DNA of 64,000 nt from Candidatus Ozemobacteraceae bacterium (GCA_035373905.1 DAOSOK010000024.1:21814-85813); one strand, 5' to 3'. Shown: positions 24,978-34,068, numbered from the stretch's first letter. Notes: generated by a model not told the origin, from the sequence alone. Numbers and translations: made by a program.

Positions 24978-26934
24978 GTCGATGCACGAGAAAGAGGTCG
25001 CCCGGCTGGAAAACCTCAGGCGGAGGATTGCGGTCGTTCGCGACGAGAGCATGGCGGCGGCCGCGGTCGTGGAAACGCTGAAAAGGCATGCCGGGCTTCT
25101 TGCCGAGCGTGGTGGGATCGACATCTTCCACGTGGGCCGTGGCGAAGAGCCGGTGTTCGCGACGGCAAACACCGGTGACGCCTCCGCCCTGCGACATGCG
25201 CTTTCGGCGCTGTCAGGAGAGGACTCGACCTTTCAGGCCGATATCAGGGAGGGTGGCGGGGCGAGCATGGTTCCCAAAACGCTCAGGATCGACGGGGTCG
25301 TCACATCCAGGGCGGAAGACGGAGCCCCGGATATCGCCGTCGGGATCAGATATGAGATCACCGGCAAGCTCACGAAGATCGGAGAACTCGGGAAGCGCGC
25401 GAGGCAGTTTCGGGAACTGCTCGACAATGCGGCGGTGCTCTTTTACCGGTTCGATCTGAAGCACGGCAGTTTCAGGTATTCCAACCGTTCGGCCCAGCAA
25501 TTTCCGGCATTCCGGGAACGCCCGGAGCCCGGCGACCCGCTCGGGAAGCTGACGTGCGATATCCATCCCGACGACATCGGGCGAATCGCCCCGTTGATTC
25601 GGAAGGCCATGAATCCTCCGGTGGCGGCGAAATCTTCCATCACGATCGAATACCGACGGCGGAACGACCAGGGGCAATACAGGTGGCTGTACGAAAAGCT
25701 CACCTTCCTTTCGGACGAGACGAATACAGTATCCTCCATCATAGGATCCGCCGCTGACATCACGCCGTTGAAGGACGTCCAGGACGCCATCCGGGAGAGC
25801 GAACGGCGGTATCGCATGATGATCGAGCTTTCCACGGATATCATCTGGATTCTCGATCTCGATTTCCGGCTCGTCTATACGAGCCCCGCCTGTTTCAAAA
25901 TGCTGGGCTATACCACGGAGGAGATGTTCCGCCTCGCTCCGGGTTCGACCTTGGCTCCTGAGTCCTTCAGGCAGCTCCGGGCGGCGATCAGGGAGTATCT
26001 CGAGCGGGAGCCGGCCTCTCACGGTTTCGATGACACGGTGCGATGCGAGTTGACCTTCCGAAGAAAGGACGGCGCTCTGGTGCGGGGGGAACTCGTATTC
26101 ACCGGATACCGGGACGATTCCGGGCGGCTTCTCGGAATCTGCGGCGCCACTCGCGACATCACCGAGCGAAAATCGGTCGAGGAGGAGATGAAACGGACCC
26201 AGCGCGAACTCGAGCGTCGCATCGCGGACAGATCCGAAAAACTTTCCTACATCAACACCCTGCTGAACATCGAGATGGAACGGCGAAAGCAGATGGAACA
26301 TTTCATGCTCCATCACCCCGAGCGTGACCGGGCCTTGATCGGCAGGGAGTTGAACGAGGGGTTGTGCCAGGAACTGGTCGGCATGATGTGCCTCTGCGAA
26401 GTGGTCAGGGAGAACCTCCAGGGACGCGACGCCGTCGCGAACGAAGACATCGCCAGTATTCTGGATCTCCTCGCCGACGCCGTCAGGCAGGCCCGGGGGA
26501 TGGCGAAGGGGCTGAACCCCCTGCTGGCCGATCCTCGCAGCCTCGACTGTTCCCTCGGTCTTCTCGCGGAGAAAACATCGGAGTTGTTCAACGTCCGGTG
26601 CCGTTTTTCCTCCTCGAGCGAGATTGGCATCGGCAATCCCGATCAGGCGCTGAATCTGTATCGCATCGCCCAGGAAGCCGTCCATAACGCAATTCGTCAC
26701 GGAAAAGCCCGGAATATCGAGATCGAACTCGGCGGCGACGATGAATACGTGAGGCTGAGCGTGGCGGACGACGGCATCGGGCGTGGAGGAACCCCGGTAA
26801 ATCCGAAGGGCATGGGATTGAAGATCATGGCCTATAGAATGCAGGCCATGTCGGGAACGCTCCGGGTGATCGACCGCGCAGAAGGCGGGGTGCTGATCGA
26901 TTGCTCGGCGCCGAGGCGGCAACCCGCCAGATGA
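24958..26934 (+). CDS. PAS histidine kinase 2: ATP domain intact, phospho-acceptor His replaced by Asn
   Basis: A 658-residue paralogue of the preceding kinase, overlapping it by 20 bp. It has a GAF-like N-terminus, two PAS/PAC modules, and a HisKA_3 segment reading GRELNEGLCQEL: Asn466 sits where the phospho-acceptor His should be and Glu467 replaces Asp. The ATPase domain is complete, with N-box Glu573/Asn577/His581 (QEAVHNAIRH), G1 box DDGIG (604-608) and G2 box GMGLKIMAYRM. It cannot autophosphorylate in the usual way, but could phosphorylate the His of kinase 1 in a heterodimer. It precedes a kinase remnant and the response regulator. Confidence 0.85.
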   Translation: MAQRTSESMHEKEVARLENLRRRIAVVRDESMAAAAVVETLKRHAGLLAERGGIDIFHVGRGEEPVFATANTGDASALRHALSALSGEDSTFQADIREGGGASMVPKTLRIDGVVTSRAEDGAPDIAVGIRYEITGKLTKIGELGKRARQFRELLDNAAVLFYRFDLKHGSFRYSNRSAQQFPAFRERPEPGDPLGKLTCDIHPDDIGRIAPLIRKAMNPPVAAKSSITIEYRRRNDQGQYRWLYEKLTFLSDETNTVSSIIGSAADITPLKDVQDAIRESERRYRMMIELSTDIIWILDLDFRLVYTSPACFKMLGYTTEEMFRLAPGSTLAPESFRQLRAAIREYLEREPASHGFDDTVRCELTFRRKDGALVRGELVFTGYRDDSGRLLGICGATRDITERKSVEEEMKRTQRELERRIADRSEKLSYINTLLNIEMERRKQMEHFMLHHPERDRALIGRELNEGLCQELVGMMCLCEVVRENLQGRDAVANEDIASILDLLADAVRQARGMAKGLNPLLADPRSLDCSLGLLAEKTSELFNVRCRFSSSSEIGIGNPDQALNLYRIAQEAVHNAIRHGKARNIEIELGGDDEYVRLSVADDGIGRGGTPVNPKGMGLKIMAYRMQAMSGTLRVIDRAEGGVLIDCSAPRRQPAR

Positions 26935-26994
26935 CATCTTCATGTATATGGAGTATCGACGAAGCCGGAACGTCGATCAGGCGCGTCGAGGCTG

Positions 26995-27102
26995 AGTTTG
27001 CTGCGGCTGTCTCGCCGCGCGCGGGACATGTTCGGGACGTTCCGGATCATCGAAAGAGCCGAAGGCGGGGCGACAGTTGAATGTTCGGCGCTGAAACGGT
27101 AG
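26995..27102 (+). pseudogene. 3' remnant of a third PAS kinase copy
   Basis: An open stretch ending in TAG at 27100-27102 encodes MFGTFRIIERAEGGATVE and CSALKR, closely matching the end of kinase 2 (MSGTLRVIDRAEGG, then CSAPRR). The DNA also matches (GAAGGCGGGG block). Upstream in this frame there is a stop at 26992, so only about 35 codons survive. It is a decayed duplicate. Confidence 0.7.
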
Positions 27103-27127
27103 AATGGTGCAAGGTCATTCAGTCCGC

Positions 27128-27133
27128 TATAAT
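27128..27133 (+). promoter_or_regulatory. Perfect -10 box (TATAAT) before the response regulator
   Basis: TATAAT lies 27 bases before the GTG start at 27161, just after the kinase remnant. The hexamer 17 bases upstream (TGGTGC) is a poor -35, so an activator or extended element may be needed. Confidence 0.4.
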
Positions 27134-27160
27134 AAACCTCAATACATAGAGGTGGTTACA

Positions 27161-27820
27161 GTGTTCGCGGGGCCACAGCACATCGGAATCAAGGTTTTCC
27201 TCGTCGACGATCACGGCGTCATGCGGATGGGGCTTCGGCAGCTCCTCGTCAGGCGCGGTTTCGAAGTGTCCGGCGAGGCCGAAACGGCCGCAGACGCATT
27301 GTCGAGGATCGCCGTCGTCCGGCCGGATGTCGCGCTCATCGATCTCTCGCTCGGCCGGGACGACGGAATGGCGCTTCTGGAACAGCTCAGTACCGCCGTT
27401 CCAGACGTCAGCCTCATCGTCTACTCGATGTACGACGACCCGTTGTACGTCAGGAAAGCCGTGGCGGCCGGGGCGAAGGGCTACGTTACCAAAGACGACG
27501 CCTCGACCCACCTGGTCGACGCGATCCGGGCGGTCGTCGCGGGAAAACGCTTCTACAGCGAGTCTATCGCCGGCAAGCTCGTCGAAACGATCGTCGACAA
27601 GACGGAACCCGCCGAAACGCCGCAACTCTCGAAACGCGAACAGGATATTTTCAACCTCCTCGGCGAGGGCTTTTCCATCCGGGAAATCGCCGGCAAGCTC
27701 TCGCTGAGCCACAAGACGATCGAAACGCACTGCGGGAATCTGAAACTGAAGCTCGGCGTGAAGACGATGCGCGAGTTGTCGCGACAAGCGATCCGCCAGA
27801 ACAGCAACACCCATCGCTGA
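27161..27820 (+). CDS. NarL/LuxR-type response regulator
   Basis: A 219-residue two-component regulator. The receiver domain has the acidic pair in VDDHG, the phospho-Asp in VALIDLSLG, the Ser of IVYSMYDD and the Lys of GYVTKDD. The C-terminal GerE helix-turn-helix is intact (LSKREQDIFNLLGEGFS, IREIAGKLSLSHKTIETH). HisKA_3 kinases normally partner with this class, so it is probably the target of the kinase pair upstream. The GTG start was chosen because GAGGTGG lies 5 bases upstream; an ATG at 27104 has no ribosome-binding site and overlaps the remnant. Confidence 0.93.
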   Translation: MFAGPQHIGIKVFLVDDHGVMRMGLRQLLVRRGFEVSGEAETAADALSRIAVVRPDVALIDLSLGRDDGMALLEQLSTAVPDVSLIVYSMYDDPLYVRKAVAAGAKGYVTKDDASTHLVDAIRAVVAGKRFYSESIAGKLVETIVDKTEPAETPQLSKREQDIFNLLGEGFSIREIAGKLSLSHKTIETHCGNLKLKLGVKTMRELSRQAIRQNSNTHR

Positions 27821-27834
27821 TCCGCTTCACCAAT

Positions 27835-27848
27835 GAATCTATAGATTC
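27835..27848. promoter_or_regulatory. Palindrome GAATCTATAGATTC
   Basis: A perfect 14-bp palindrome 15 bases after the response-regulator stop. It may be an operator or part of an RNA fold; no transcription start is evident nearby. Confidence 0.3.
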
Positions 27849-27978
27849 GGGTATTTCCCCGATGAAAAATCAGGAAATTGCCCGATTCCGCGCTTGAAGC
27901 CGATTCGATATGCTGAATACGGAAGCAGGATCAGGCATCGTCTGGTTCTGTGCCCATTAGGAGCTTCATAATTTTTCT

Positions 27979-28010
27979 CCCCCCCCTCTTCCGAGGGGGG
28001 GAATTTGTTT
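27979..28010 (+). terminator. Intrinsic terminator after the response regulator
   Basis: CCCCCCTC (27981-27988) and GAGGGGGG (27993-28000) form a tight GC stem with a TTCC loop, followed by AATTTGTTTT. It separates the two-component genes from the cyclase pair. Confidence 0.75.
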
Positions 28011-28084
28011 TCACGGCGGTGGGTGAACGGCTATACTGCTCACCTGCGTTCGTTCTGTACATTCCTCGTCAGGGGGCGTGACAC

Positions 28085-31024
28085 GTGCATATCATGCCGG
28101 CCGGTGAACAGCCTGCGCCGGGAAGCCGGGAACGATTCGGCGGCAGCCGGTGGGAACTGCTCGGGCCGCTGGTGCTCTGTCTGGCGATAGCCCTGCTGGC
28201 CCGCCTGTACGGCTGGCAGCAGGCCCGACTCGACGCGATGAGCGCCGAGAGCCGCTGGCGTCAGGAGGCGCGGGCCGAGATCGAGCGGTTCCGCGGCGGC
28301 TGGACCTACGCTCTCCAGGTCGAGACGGCGATGGATCGGCTCCGGCGAAGCGTCGCCGCGGTGCTGGACGAACGTTCGGAACTGACCGGCGCGACGTTCG
28401 CGAAACTGTTTCGCGAAGCCCTTCCGGCTTCGCACCGGCCGGAGGGGACGCAGGTGTTCGCCTTCCGGGTCGATCCGTCCGGAGTTCACGAGACCCTGAA
28501 GGGGCCGGGGCTCGAATCGGCCATGAGCCGGCTCGTCGGAAGCCTTCTCGTCGCTGCTCTAGCCCCCGATGCGGTTTCTCAGGCGCGCCGCCCGTCGCTC
28601 GACCGGCAGGCGTCGGGGTTGTTCGGCGAACTGATCGGCTTCGACGTTCTCGCGAGGCTGCGGCGAGGGCGGCTGACGGGCTCACGGTGGCGCGGCGGCG
28701 ACTATCTGATGATCTGGAACGCCGCTGAAACCCCGCGCGGTACGATTCTCTGGCTGGCTCAGTTCCCCCGAAAAGCCTCGATTGCCGCCAAGCCCGTCGA
28801 TCTCGCCCTCAGAAAAGGAACCGCCAGGTGCCGCGGCAGGATGTGGCCGGTGCTGGTGCCGCTGTATCCCGAAAGCGGCAGGGTGCGGCTGCGCGTCGCC
28901 TCCGGAACGGTTCCCGCGACAACACTCCGGCGGATTTCCGGCGCGATCGCTGGCTGCGGAAGCCGGAACGCGATTGCCCCCCCGGGATCGGTCGGAACGA
29001 CCATCCCCGGTCTCTGGATGATGCGCGACATTATCGCAAACACTCTCCCGTTCGAACTCTGGATGGTCGGTCCCGTTCCCCCTCAGGCCCGCCGGGAGAC
29101 GCTTCCGCCCTGGGAAAAGGCGTTGTATGCCTCCCTGTTCGGCGGTTTTCTCGTTTTCGTCGCGCGCAGGGCGATGCATCCGGGGCAGAGCGACCTGTCG
29201 CTTCGGATCTGGTTCACGGGATACGTCGTGCTTGCGGGGGTCATTCCGCTCGGCATCGTGTGGGTGCTTTCGTCATGGTGGATCTCCGCCAACGCCGCGC
29301 GACGCGCCGGCGACATGGAGCGGATGGCCGAGGAACGGCTTGTGCGCCTCGACCTGATGAGCATTCGCGAAGTCGACCGGTTCGCGGAGACCTGCGGCAG
29401 GGCCCTCGAAGACTCGTCTCTTCTGAAACGACTCGTCGACGCCCCGGCTGGCGACGCCGGCCAGCGGGAAATCGATCGCGAGCTCGCCGCCCTCCGGGCC
29501 GCAGGCCTTCCCGCCGAGTATATGCAGGTGTTCAGGCCCGGCCGCGACTCGTTCATGGCGACGGCGCCAGGAGCGAGCGACCGGCCGAACCGGGCCCTGT
29601 TCCAGTTGCAGAGCGGTATGATCAACATGACCGCCGTCTTTGGAGACCCGAAAAATGCCGAATATTATACGAAGGCGCTGCAGGGACGCGAGCGTCTCTC
29701 ATTCGAAGGATTCAGGGCCGTGTTCTCCGACGAGTTCGGGCGATACTACTACGACGTCCGGCGGCGGGGGCACCTGTTCCGCGGCTCGAACGAGCCGCTC
29801 TTCATGACCTACGACATCATCGCCGACGCGTCGAAGTTCCAGCTGGGCGTGATTTTCGCGACGCGCGCCGGCGGCCAGTTCGCCTCTCTGCTCCGCGACG
29901 AACTCGCCCGATGGAAGATGATGCTCCCGGGGTTCCGGATCGCCTGGGGGAAGCTGATGCCCGGCGGCTTCGAGCCGTTCGGCGGTGCCGGCATGGCGCC
30001 CTCGCCCGACCTGGAGCGCACCCTGAACGACGCTGCCCGCTCCGGGAACATGAGGATCTCCCGGAGCGGCGAGCGGATCTTCATCGCCCGCCCCTGCGAA
30101 CGCATGCCCGGCTTCATCGTCGGCCTGGAATTCTCAACGGCCGCTATCCGGCGCGATGCGGCGGGAACCCTGCTACGGCTGGAATGTATATTGTCTATTA
30201 TTGTGTCTATCCTTTTTCTGATCGGTCTGGGTGTCGGCCGGCATCTCCTCCAGCCGCTTTCCGGGCTCGAGGCCGGGTTGAAACGGGCCGCGGCCGGCGA
30301 TCTCGAGACCCGGGTGGGCCTCGAGCGGCCCGACGAGATCGGCGAGGTGACGAACGCCTTCGACCGGATGATCGACGGTCTCCGCGAACGGCGCGCGCTC
30401 GGTCGGTTTGTCTCCGCGACCCTCGACCAGGACGTGTCGCAGGAGCGCGAAACCTTCGCCGGCCCGCGTGAGGTCGACGGGGCGGTTCTTGTATCGGATC
30501 TGCGGAGTTTCACCACGATCTCCGAGACCCGGCCCGTCGAAGAGGTCGTCGGCATGCTGAACGCGCATCTTGAGGCGATGGCCGGCGCGATCCATACGGC
30601 CGGCGGCAAGATCGACAGATTCATCGGCGACGCCGTGATCGCCGCGTTTTACGGAAATCCGCCGGCCGAGAACGCCCGCCGAGCCCTGAACGCCGCCGTC
30701 GCGATGCGGCGAGCCCACGAGCGGCGCATCGAAGAGCGCCGGGCCGCGGGAGCGTTCGCCTACGGCATGGGCGTCGGCATCGACGCGGGGAAACTCCTCG
30801 TCGGCTCGTTCGGAACGGCGGAGCGGATGGAGCGTGCCGTGCTCGGCGTGCCACGCGACGAAGCCGAACGTCTCGAGGCCGATTCCAAGAAAGGCAGGTA
30901 TACGACGATCGTTCTTTCCTCCGAAATGATGCGCCTTCTCGGAAATCCGGCAACGGGGTGGGAACAAATCCCGGGAAGCGACGGCTGGGAGCTCGTCGAA
31001 CTGCCGCCGGAGGACGGTGCATGA
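28085..31024 (+). CDS. Membrane class III cyclase, C1-like subunit
   Basis: A 979-residue membrane protein. An N-terminal membrane segment (about 20-40) precedes a first sensor region. Two membrane segments follow at about 340-360 and 372-398 (GYVVLAGVIPLGIVWV), then a second sensor region, a membrane segment near 700-720, a HAMP domain and a class III cyclase domain at about 795-950. Both metal Asps are present: Asp805 (VSDLRSFT) and Asp849 (FIGDAV). The base-binding Lys is Arg845, the base-selecting position is Ala918 and the transition-state Asn is Asp925; Arg929 remains. This is the pattern of an animal C1 domain, so it probably needs the next protein to make cAMP or cGMP. The GTG start has AGGGGG 8 bases upstream. 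Confidence 0.87.
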   Translation: MHIMPAGEQPAPGSRERFGGSRWELLGPLVLCLAIALLARLYGWQQARLDAMSAESRWRQEARAEIERFRGGWTYALQVETAMDRLRRSVAAVLDERSELTGATFAKLFREALPASHRPEGTQVFAFRVDPSGVHETLKGPGLESAMSRLVGSLLVAALAPDAVSQARRPSLDRQASGLFGELIGFDVLARLRRGRLTGSRWRGGDYLMIWNAAETPRGTILWLAQFPRKASIAAKPVDLALRKGTARCRGRMWPVLVPLYPESGRVRLRVASGTVPATTLRRISGAIAGCGSRNAIAPPGSVGTTIPGLWMMRDIIANTLPFELWMVGPVPPQARRETLPPWEKALYASLFGGFLVFVARRAMHPGQSDLSLRIWFTGYVVLAGVIPLGIVWVLSSWWISANAARRAGDMERMAEERLVRLDLMSIREVDRFAETCGRALEDSSLLKRLVDAPAGDAGQREIDRELAALRAAGLPAEYMQVFRPGRDSFMATAPGASDRPNRALFQLQSGMINMTAVFGDPKNAEYYTKALQGRERLSFEGFRAVFSDEFGRYYYDVRRRGHLFRGSNEPLFMTYDIIADASKFQLGVIFATRAGGQFASLLRDELARWKMMLPGFRIAWGKLMPGGFEPFGGAGMAPSPDLERTLNDAARSGNMRISRSGERIFIARPCERMPGFIVGLEFSTAAIRRDAAGTLLRLECILSIIVSILFLIGLGVGRHLLQPLSGLEAGLKRAAAGDLETRVGLERPDEIGEVTNAFDRMIDGLRERRALGRFVSATLDQDVSQERETFAGPREVDGAVLVSDLRSFTTISETRPVEEVVGMLNAHLEAMAGAIHTAGGKIDRFIGDAVIAAFYGNPPAENARRALNAAVAMRRAHERRIEERRAAGAFAYGMGVGIDAGKLLVGSFGTAERMERAVLGVPRDEAERLEADSKKGRYTTIVLSSEMMRLLGNPATGWEQIPGSDGWELVELPPEDGA

Positions 31025-33996
31025 AAACGTCGCGATGGCTGACGGTCTTCTGGATGCTCGTTCTCCTCATGCCGTTCCTCGTTCTCGGCATCGGCCGGAG
31101 TGAGCGTCTCGCCCTGAAGCTCGCCTCGGAACGAGCCGAAGCCAGGGCGAGGGCGAGGGAACTCACGCTCGAGGCACAGTCGTGCGCGCTTCCCAGGGAC
31201 GGTGTCGCCCGAATTCTGCAGCAATTCCAGGACGGCGCCGAGCGGATCTCGGAACAACCCGGCGCGGACGTCGACCTGAAACGGCGAAGGCTGGAGCGCT
31301 TGTATGCGAACCTGGTCAGGCGCTGGCTTCCCCCTCACGCTCTGAGCATGAGATGGAGTGGCGGCATGGCCGCCTCAGAGGGGCTTCGATTCGACGCGGC
31401 GCATGGTCGCCGGTTCCCGCCGGAGTTTCCGGATCTCTTCCTCTCCTGGGGATGGGCCGATTCCTCCGAAATGCTCCGGCGCGCGAGAACCTCGTCCATG
31501 CTTTCGGAACTGATCGGGTCGCCGATGAACCTCGACTTGCAGGCGGGCACGAAGAGCGGCAAGGTTCAGTCGTATCTCGGAACGTCCGGCATCAACGGCT
31601 TCTACTGGAGAAAGCTGCAGACGAGCAGGCTCGTCGCGTGGTTCGATCTGACCGGCCTGGATGAGCATCTCGGCATGAACATCATGGCGAACCAGGTGCG
31701 AGGGCCGGGGATGGGCGTCATTTTCACCGACGATCGCGCCAGGCCGATCGTCGGGGGCGGGGAATGGCGCAAGGGGGGGCATCGCCTCATCGAGCGTCTC
31801 CGAAAGCTCGGCGGCGGCAAACTGCCTGCCGTTGCCGTGGTGGGACGCCGGTTCGTGATGACGTCCCTTCCCCCGTCGGGAATGGCCGGGAGAATCGTCG
31901 TGACCGTTCCCTGGCCCGAAACGACCGGTATCGGTCGTGCGTCCGGTCTGCAACCGACGCCGTTCGCCGCGCTTCTCGCCTCGGGGCTCTTTCTCGCGCT
32001 TCTCGGCACGGCCGCGTTCATCAGCCGTCGTGCGACCGTCGGCTGGATGCTTCTCGGGGCATGCCTCGGCATGTCGATCGTGCCCGCCGGCGCCGGCTGG
32101 GTCGTGGTGAAACGAGCGGTTGCCGAATACGGCCGGGCCGAACTGCGAGCGAAAGTCGACGATCTTCACCGGGATCTGACGAACCTCGACAACGGCGGGA
32201 ACAGGCTGCATGCGACGTTGATCGGCATGCTGCGCCGTCTTTCGAGAACCCCGGATACATTGGCCCGTCTCGAGAGAGGCGACTCGCCGGTCACTCTGCG
32301 GAGCGCGCTGCGCTTCCTCATCGACGCATGCGACCTGGAGGGGGAATATCCCGACCTGAACGGGCCGGACCTGCTTCTCTGCGTGGCTCCCGACGATCGG
32401 ACGAGCATCGTCAGCCGATTGACGAAAAACTCGGAAAGCGTCACCAATTCGGAACGTCCTCTCCTCGAGGTTTTCGGTCCGCTCGTGAAAAAAATGCGCG
32501 ACGGCATCAAGCGGAGCTGGAGGGAGGAGGCGCCCGGAGAACCCGTATCGGAAGCGACAAAGCTCCGGGAAACCATGAAATCCGACATGCTGTACGACCT
32601 GTACATCGCCATCTTCGGCATCGACGCCCTGATCAGTCAGATCAGCTTTCCGGAAGAACTGATCGACGTGAAAACCTCGTTCATGCGCATTTTCATCATC
32701 GGCCTGCGTGTGTTCCGGGCGACTGGCATTCCCACGGATTGGTTGCTCTTTTCGATCTGGGACGATTCGAAAGAGCTGGCGTACGTGCGTCGGGTCTTTG
32801 AAGAACGGTTTTCGGGCCGTTTCGGCGCCTGGCACAGGCTGGCCGTTTCGGAGGCCTCGGGGACGCCCGACGACGAGCCCGACGCGCCCGAGATATGGGT
32901 CATTACAGGACTTGCAGAGCACATCTTCGGCGGCTGGATCGCCCCCGGCCATGCGCGAATGCCGAAGGCCATGCAGGAAGCCATCGAGCGCGCCCGAAAC
33001 TCCGGTATCATCCAGACCGGGCGTGACATGGCCGCGCCCGGACGGCCCGTCTTCGAGGCATTTTTGGGGAATCACCTCTCCCGGTTCATTCTGGCCGGCC
33101 AGGTCGAGACGAACTCGATCGAGCGCCGGGTTCAGCGTCTGCAGACGGCCGGCAACATCGTTGCCGTCGGCCTCGTGGTCATCGCTCTCGTGCTCGCCTG
33201 GCAAGGGCGCCGCTGGCTGCTCGAGCCGCTCGAGCGCCTGCGCCTCGCCATGGGCCGGATCGCCGAGGGGCGCGACCAGATCCGGATTCCAGTGGACCGT
33301 TCGGACGAGTTCGGAACGCTGGCCGTCGCGTTCAACTCGATGGCCCGCGCTCTGGAAGAGGCGGCGATTCTGGGCCGGTTCGTCTCGGGGGCCGTCCGGC
33401 GCGCCGTGCGCGATCGAAAATCCGACGAGAGCGGCCGCGGCGAGCACCGGGAGGTCACCGTGCTCTTTTCATGCCTGTTCCACTTCGACCGGGTCTGCGC
33501 CGAAAAAAACGCGGCACAGGTCTTCGACACGCTCGGCGCTCACCTGGGCGCTCTGAACGCCGAACTTGAGCCGTTCGCCGCCGGGGCCGAGATCGACAAG
33601 GTCATCGGCGACAAGATCCTGGTCGTCTTCGACCACGAGCGACTGGGCGGGAATGCCCGGGCCGCCGCCGCCGTTCTCGCCGTCGTGAACGGCGTCCGGC
33701 GCCGGATGGCTGCAGCCGGCCTCGAAACGGCGATGGGCGTCAACACCGGCAGGGTCATCTCCGGCATTCTCGGCGCGACCTCGGTGCGGCTCGACCACAC
33801 CGTCATCGGCGACCCGGTGAACCTCGCCTCGCGACTGGCTCTGCTCGCGCACATGACCGAGGGAACCCGGACCGTCCTCTCGGGCGCGTTTCTTGCCGCC
33901 TGCGAGACGCCGCCGAACGCCGAGAAGCTGCCCTTCAGGAAAGTGAAAGGCAAGACCCAGGAGGTCGAGGCCTGGCTGATGCTCGAGGATGTGTGA
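31021..33996 (+). CDS. Membrane class III cyclase, C2-like subunit
   Basis: A 991-residue partner of the preceding protein, overlapping it by 4 bp (ATGA). It has an N-terminal membrane segment, two central ones (about 320-345 and 348-368), a large sensor region, a membrane segment near 715-730, HAMP, and a cyclase domain at about 810-960. The first metal Asp is missing: VLFSCLFHF has Cys818 where Asp is expected. The second, Asp864, is present. The substrate residues are complete: Lys860, Thr927 (the class IIIb base-selecting position), Asn934 and Arg938. It is thus C2-like. Complementation with the upstream protein would give one complete active site. A bidirectional terminator follows the stop. 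Confidence 0.87.
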   Translation: MKTSRWLTVFWMLVLLMPFLVLGIGRSERLALKLASERAEARARARELTLEAQSCALPRDGVARILQQFQDGAERISEQPGADVDLKRRRLERLYANLVRRWLPPHALSMRWSGGMAASEGLRFDAAHGRRFPPEFPDLFLSWGWADSSEMLRRARTSSMLSELIGSPMNLDLQAGTKSGKVQSYLGTSGINGFYWRKLQTSRLVAWFDLTGLDEHLGMNIMANQVRGPGMGVIFTDDRARPIVGGGEWRKGGHRLIERLRKLGGGKLPAVAVVGRRFVMTSLPPSGMAGRIVVTVPWPETTGIGRASGLQPTPFAALLASGLFLALLGTAAFISRRATVGWMLLGACLGMSIVPAGAGWVVVKRAVAEYGRAELRAKVDDLHRDLTNLDNGGNRLHATLIGMLRRLSRTPDTLARLERGDSPVTLRSALRFLIDACDLEGEYPDLNGPDLLLCVAPDDRTSIVSRLTKNSESVTNSERPLLEVFGPLVKKMRDGIKRSWREEAPGEPVSEATKLRETMKSDMLYDLYIAIFGIDALISQISFPEELIDVKTSFMRIFIIGLRVFRATGIPTDWLLFSIWDDSKELAYVRRVFEERFSGRFGAWHRLAVSEASGTPDDEPDAPEIWVITGLAEHIFGGWIAPGHARMPKAMQEAIERARNSGIIQTGRDMAAPGRPVFEAFLGNHLSRFILAGQVETNSIERRVQRLQTAGNIVAVGLVVIALVLAWQGRRWLLEPLERLRLAMGRIAEGRDQIRIPVDRSDEFGTLAVAFNSMARALEEAAILGRFVSGAVRRAVRDRKSDESGRGEHREVTVLFSCLFHFDRVCAEKNAAQVFDTLGAHLGALNAELEPFAAGAEIDKVIGDKILVVFDHERLGGNARAAAAVLAVVNGVRRRMAAAGLETAMGVNTGRVISGILGATSVRLDHTVIGDPVNLASRLALLAHMTEGTRTVLSGAFLAACETPPNAEKLPFRKVKGKTQEVEAWLMLEDV

Positions 33997-34040
33997 AAAA
34001 CACACGCGAGAGTGAAAAAGACTCATACGCCCGAAAACGA

Positions 34041-34068
34041 AAAACGGCTCTCAGAGCCGTTTTCAACT
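34041..34068. terminator. Hairpin terminator after the cyclase pair
   Basis: AAAACGGCTC (34041-34050) and GAGCCGTTTT (34054-34063) pair around TCA, with A and T tracts on the two sides, so it could stop transcription from either direction. Confidence 0.75.

Noticed and set aside
27835..28080. Riboswitch in the leader of the first cyclase
   Set aside because: It contains a palindrome and a terminator belonging to the response regulator, but no known aptamer consensus, and the terminator lies before any cyclase promoter.
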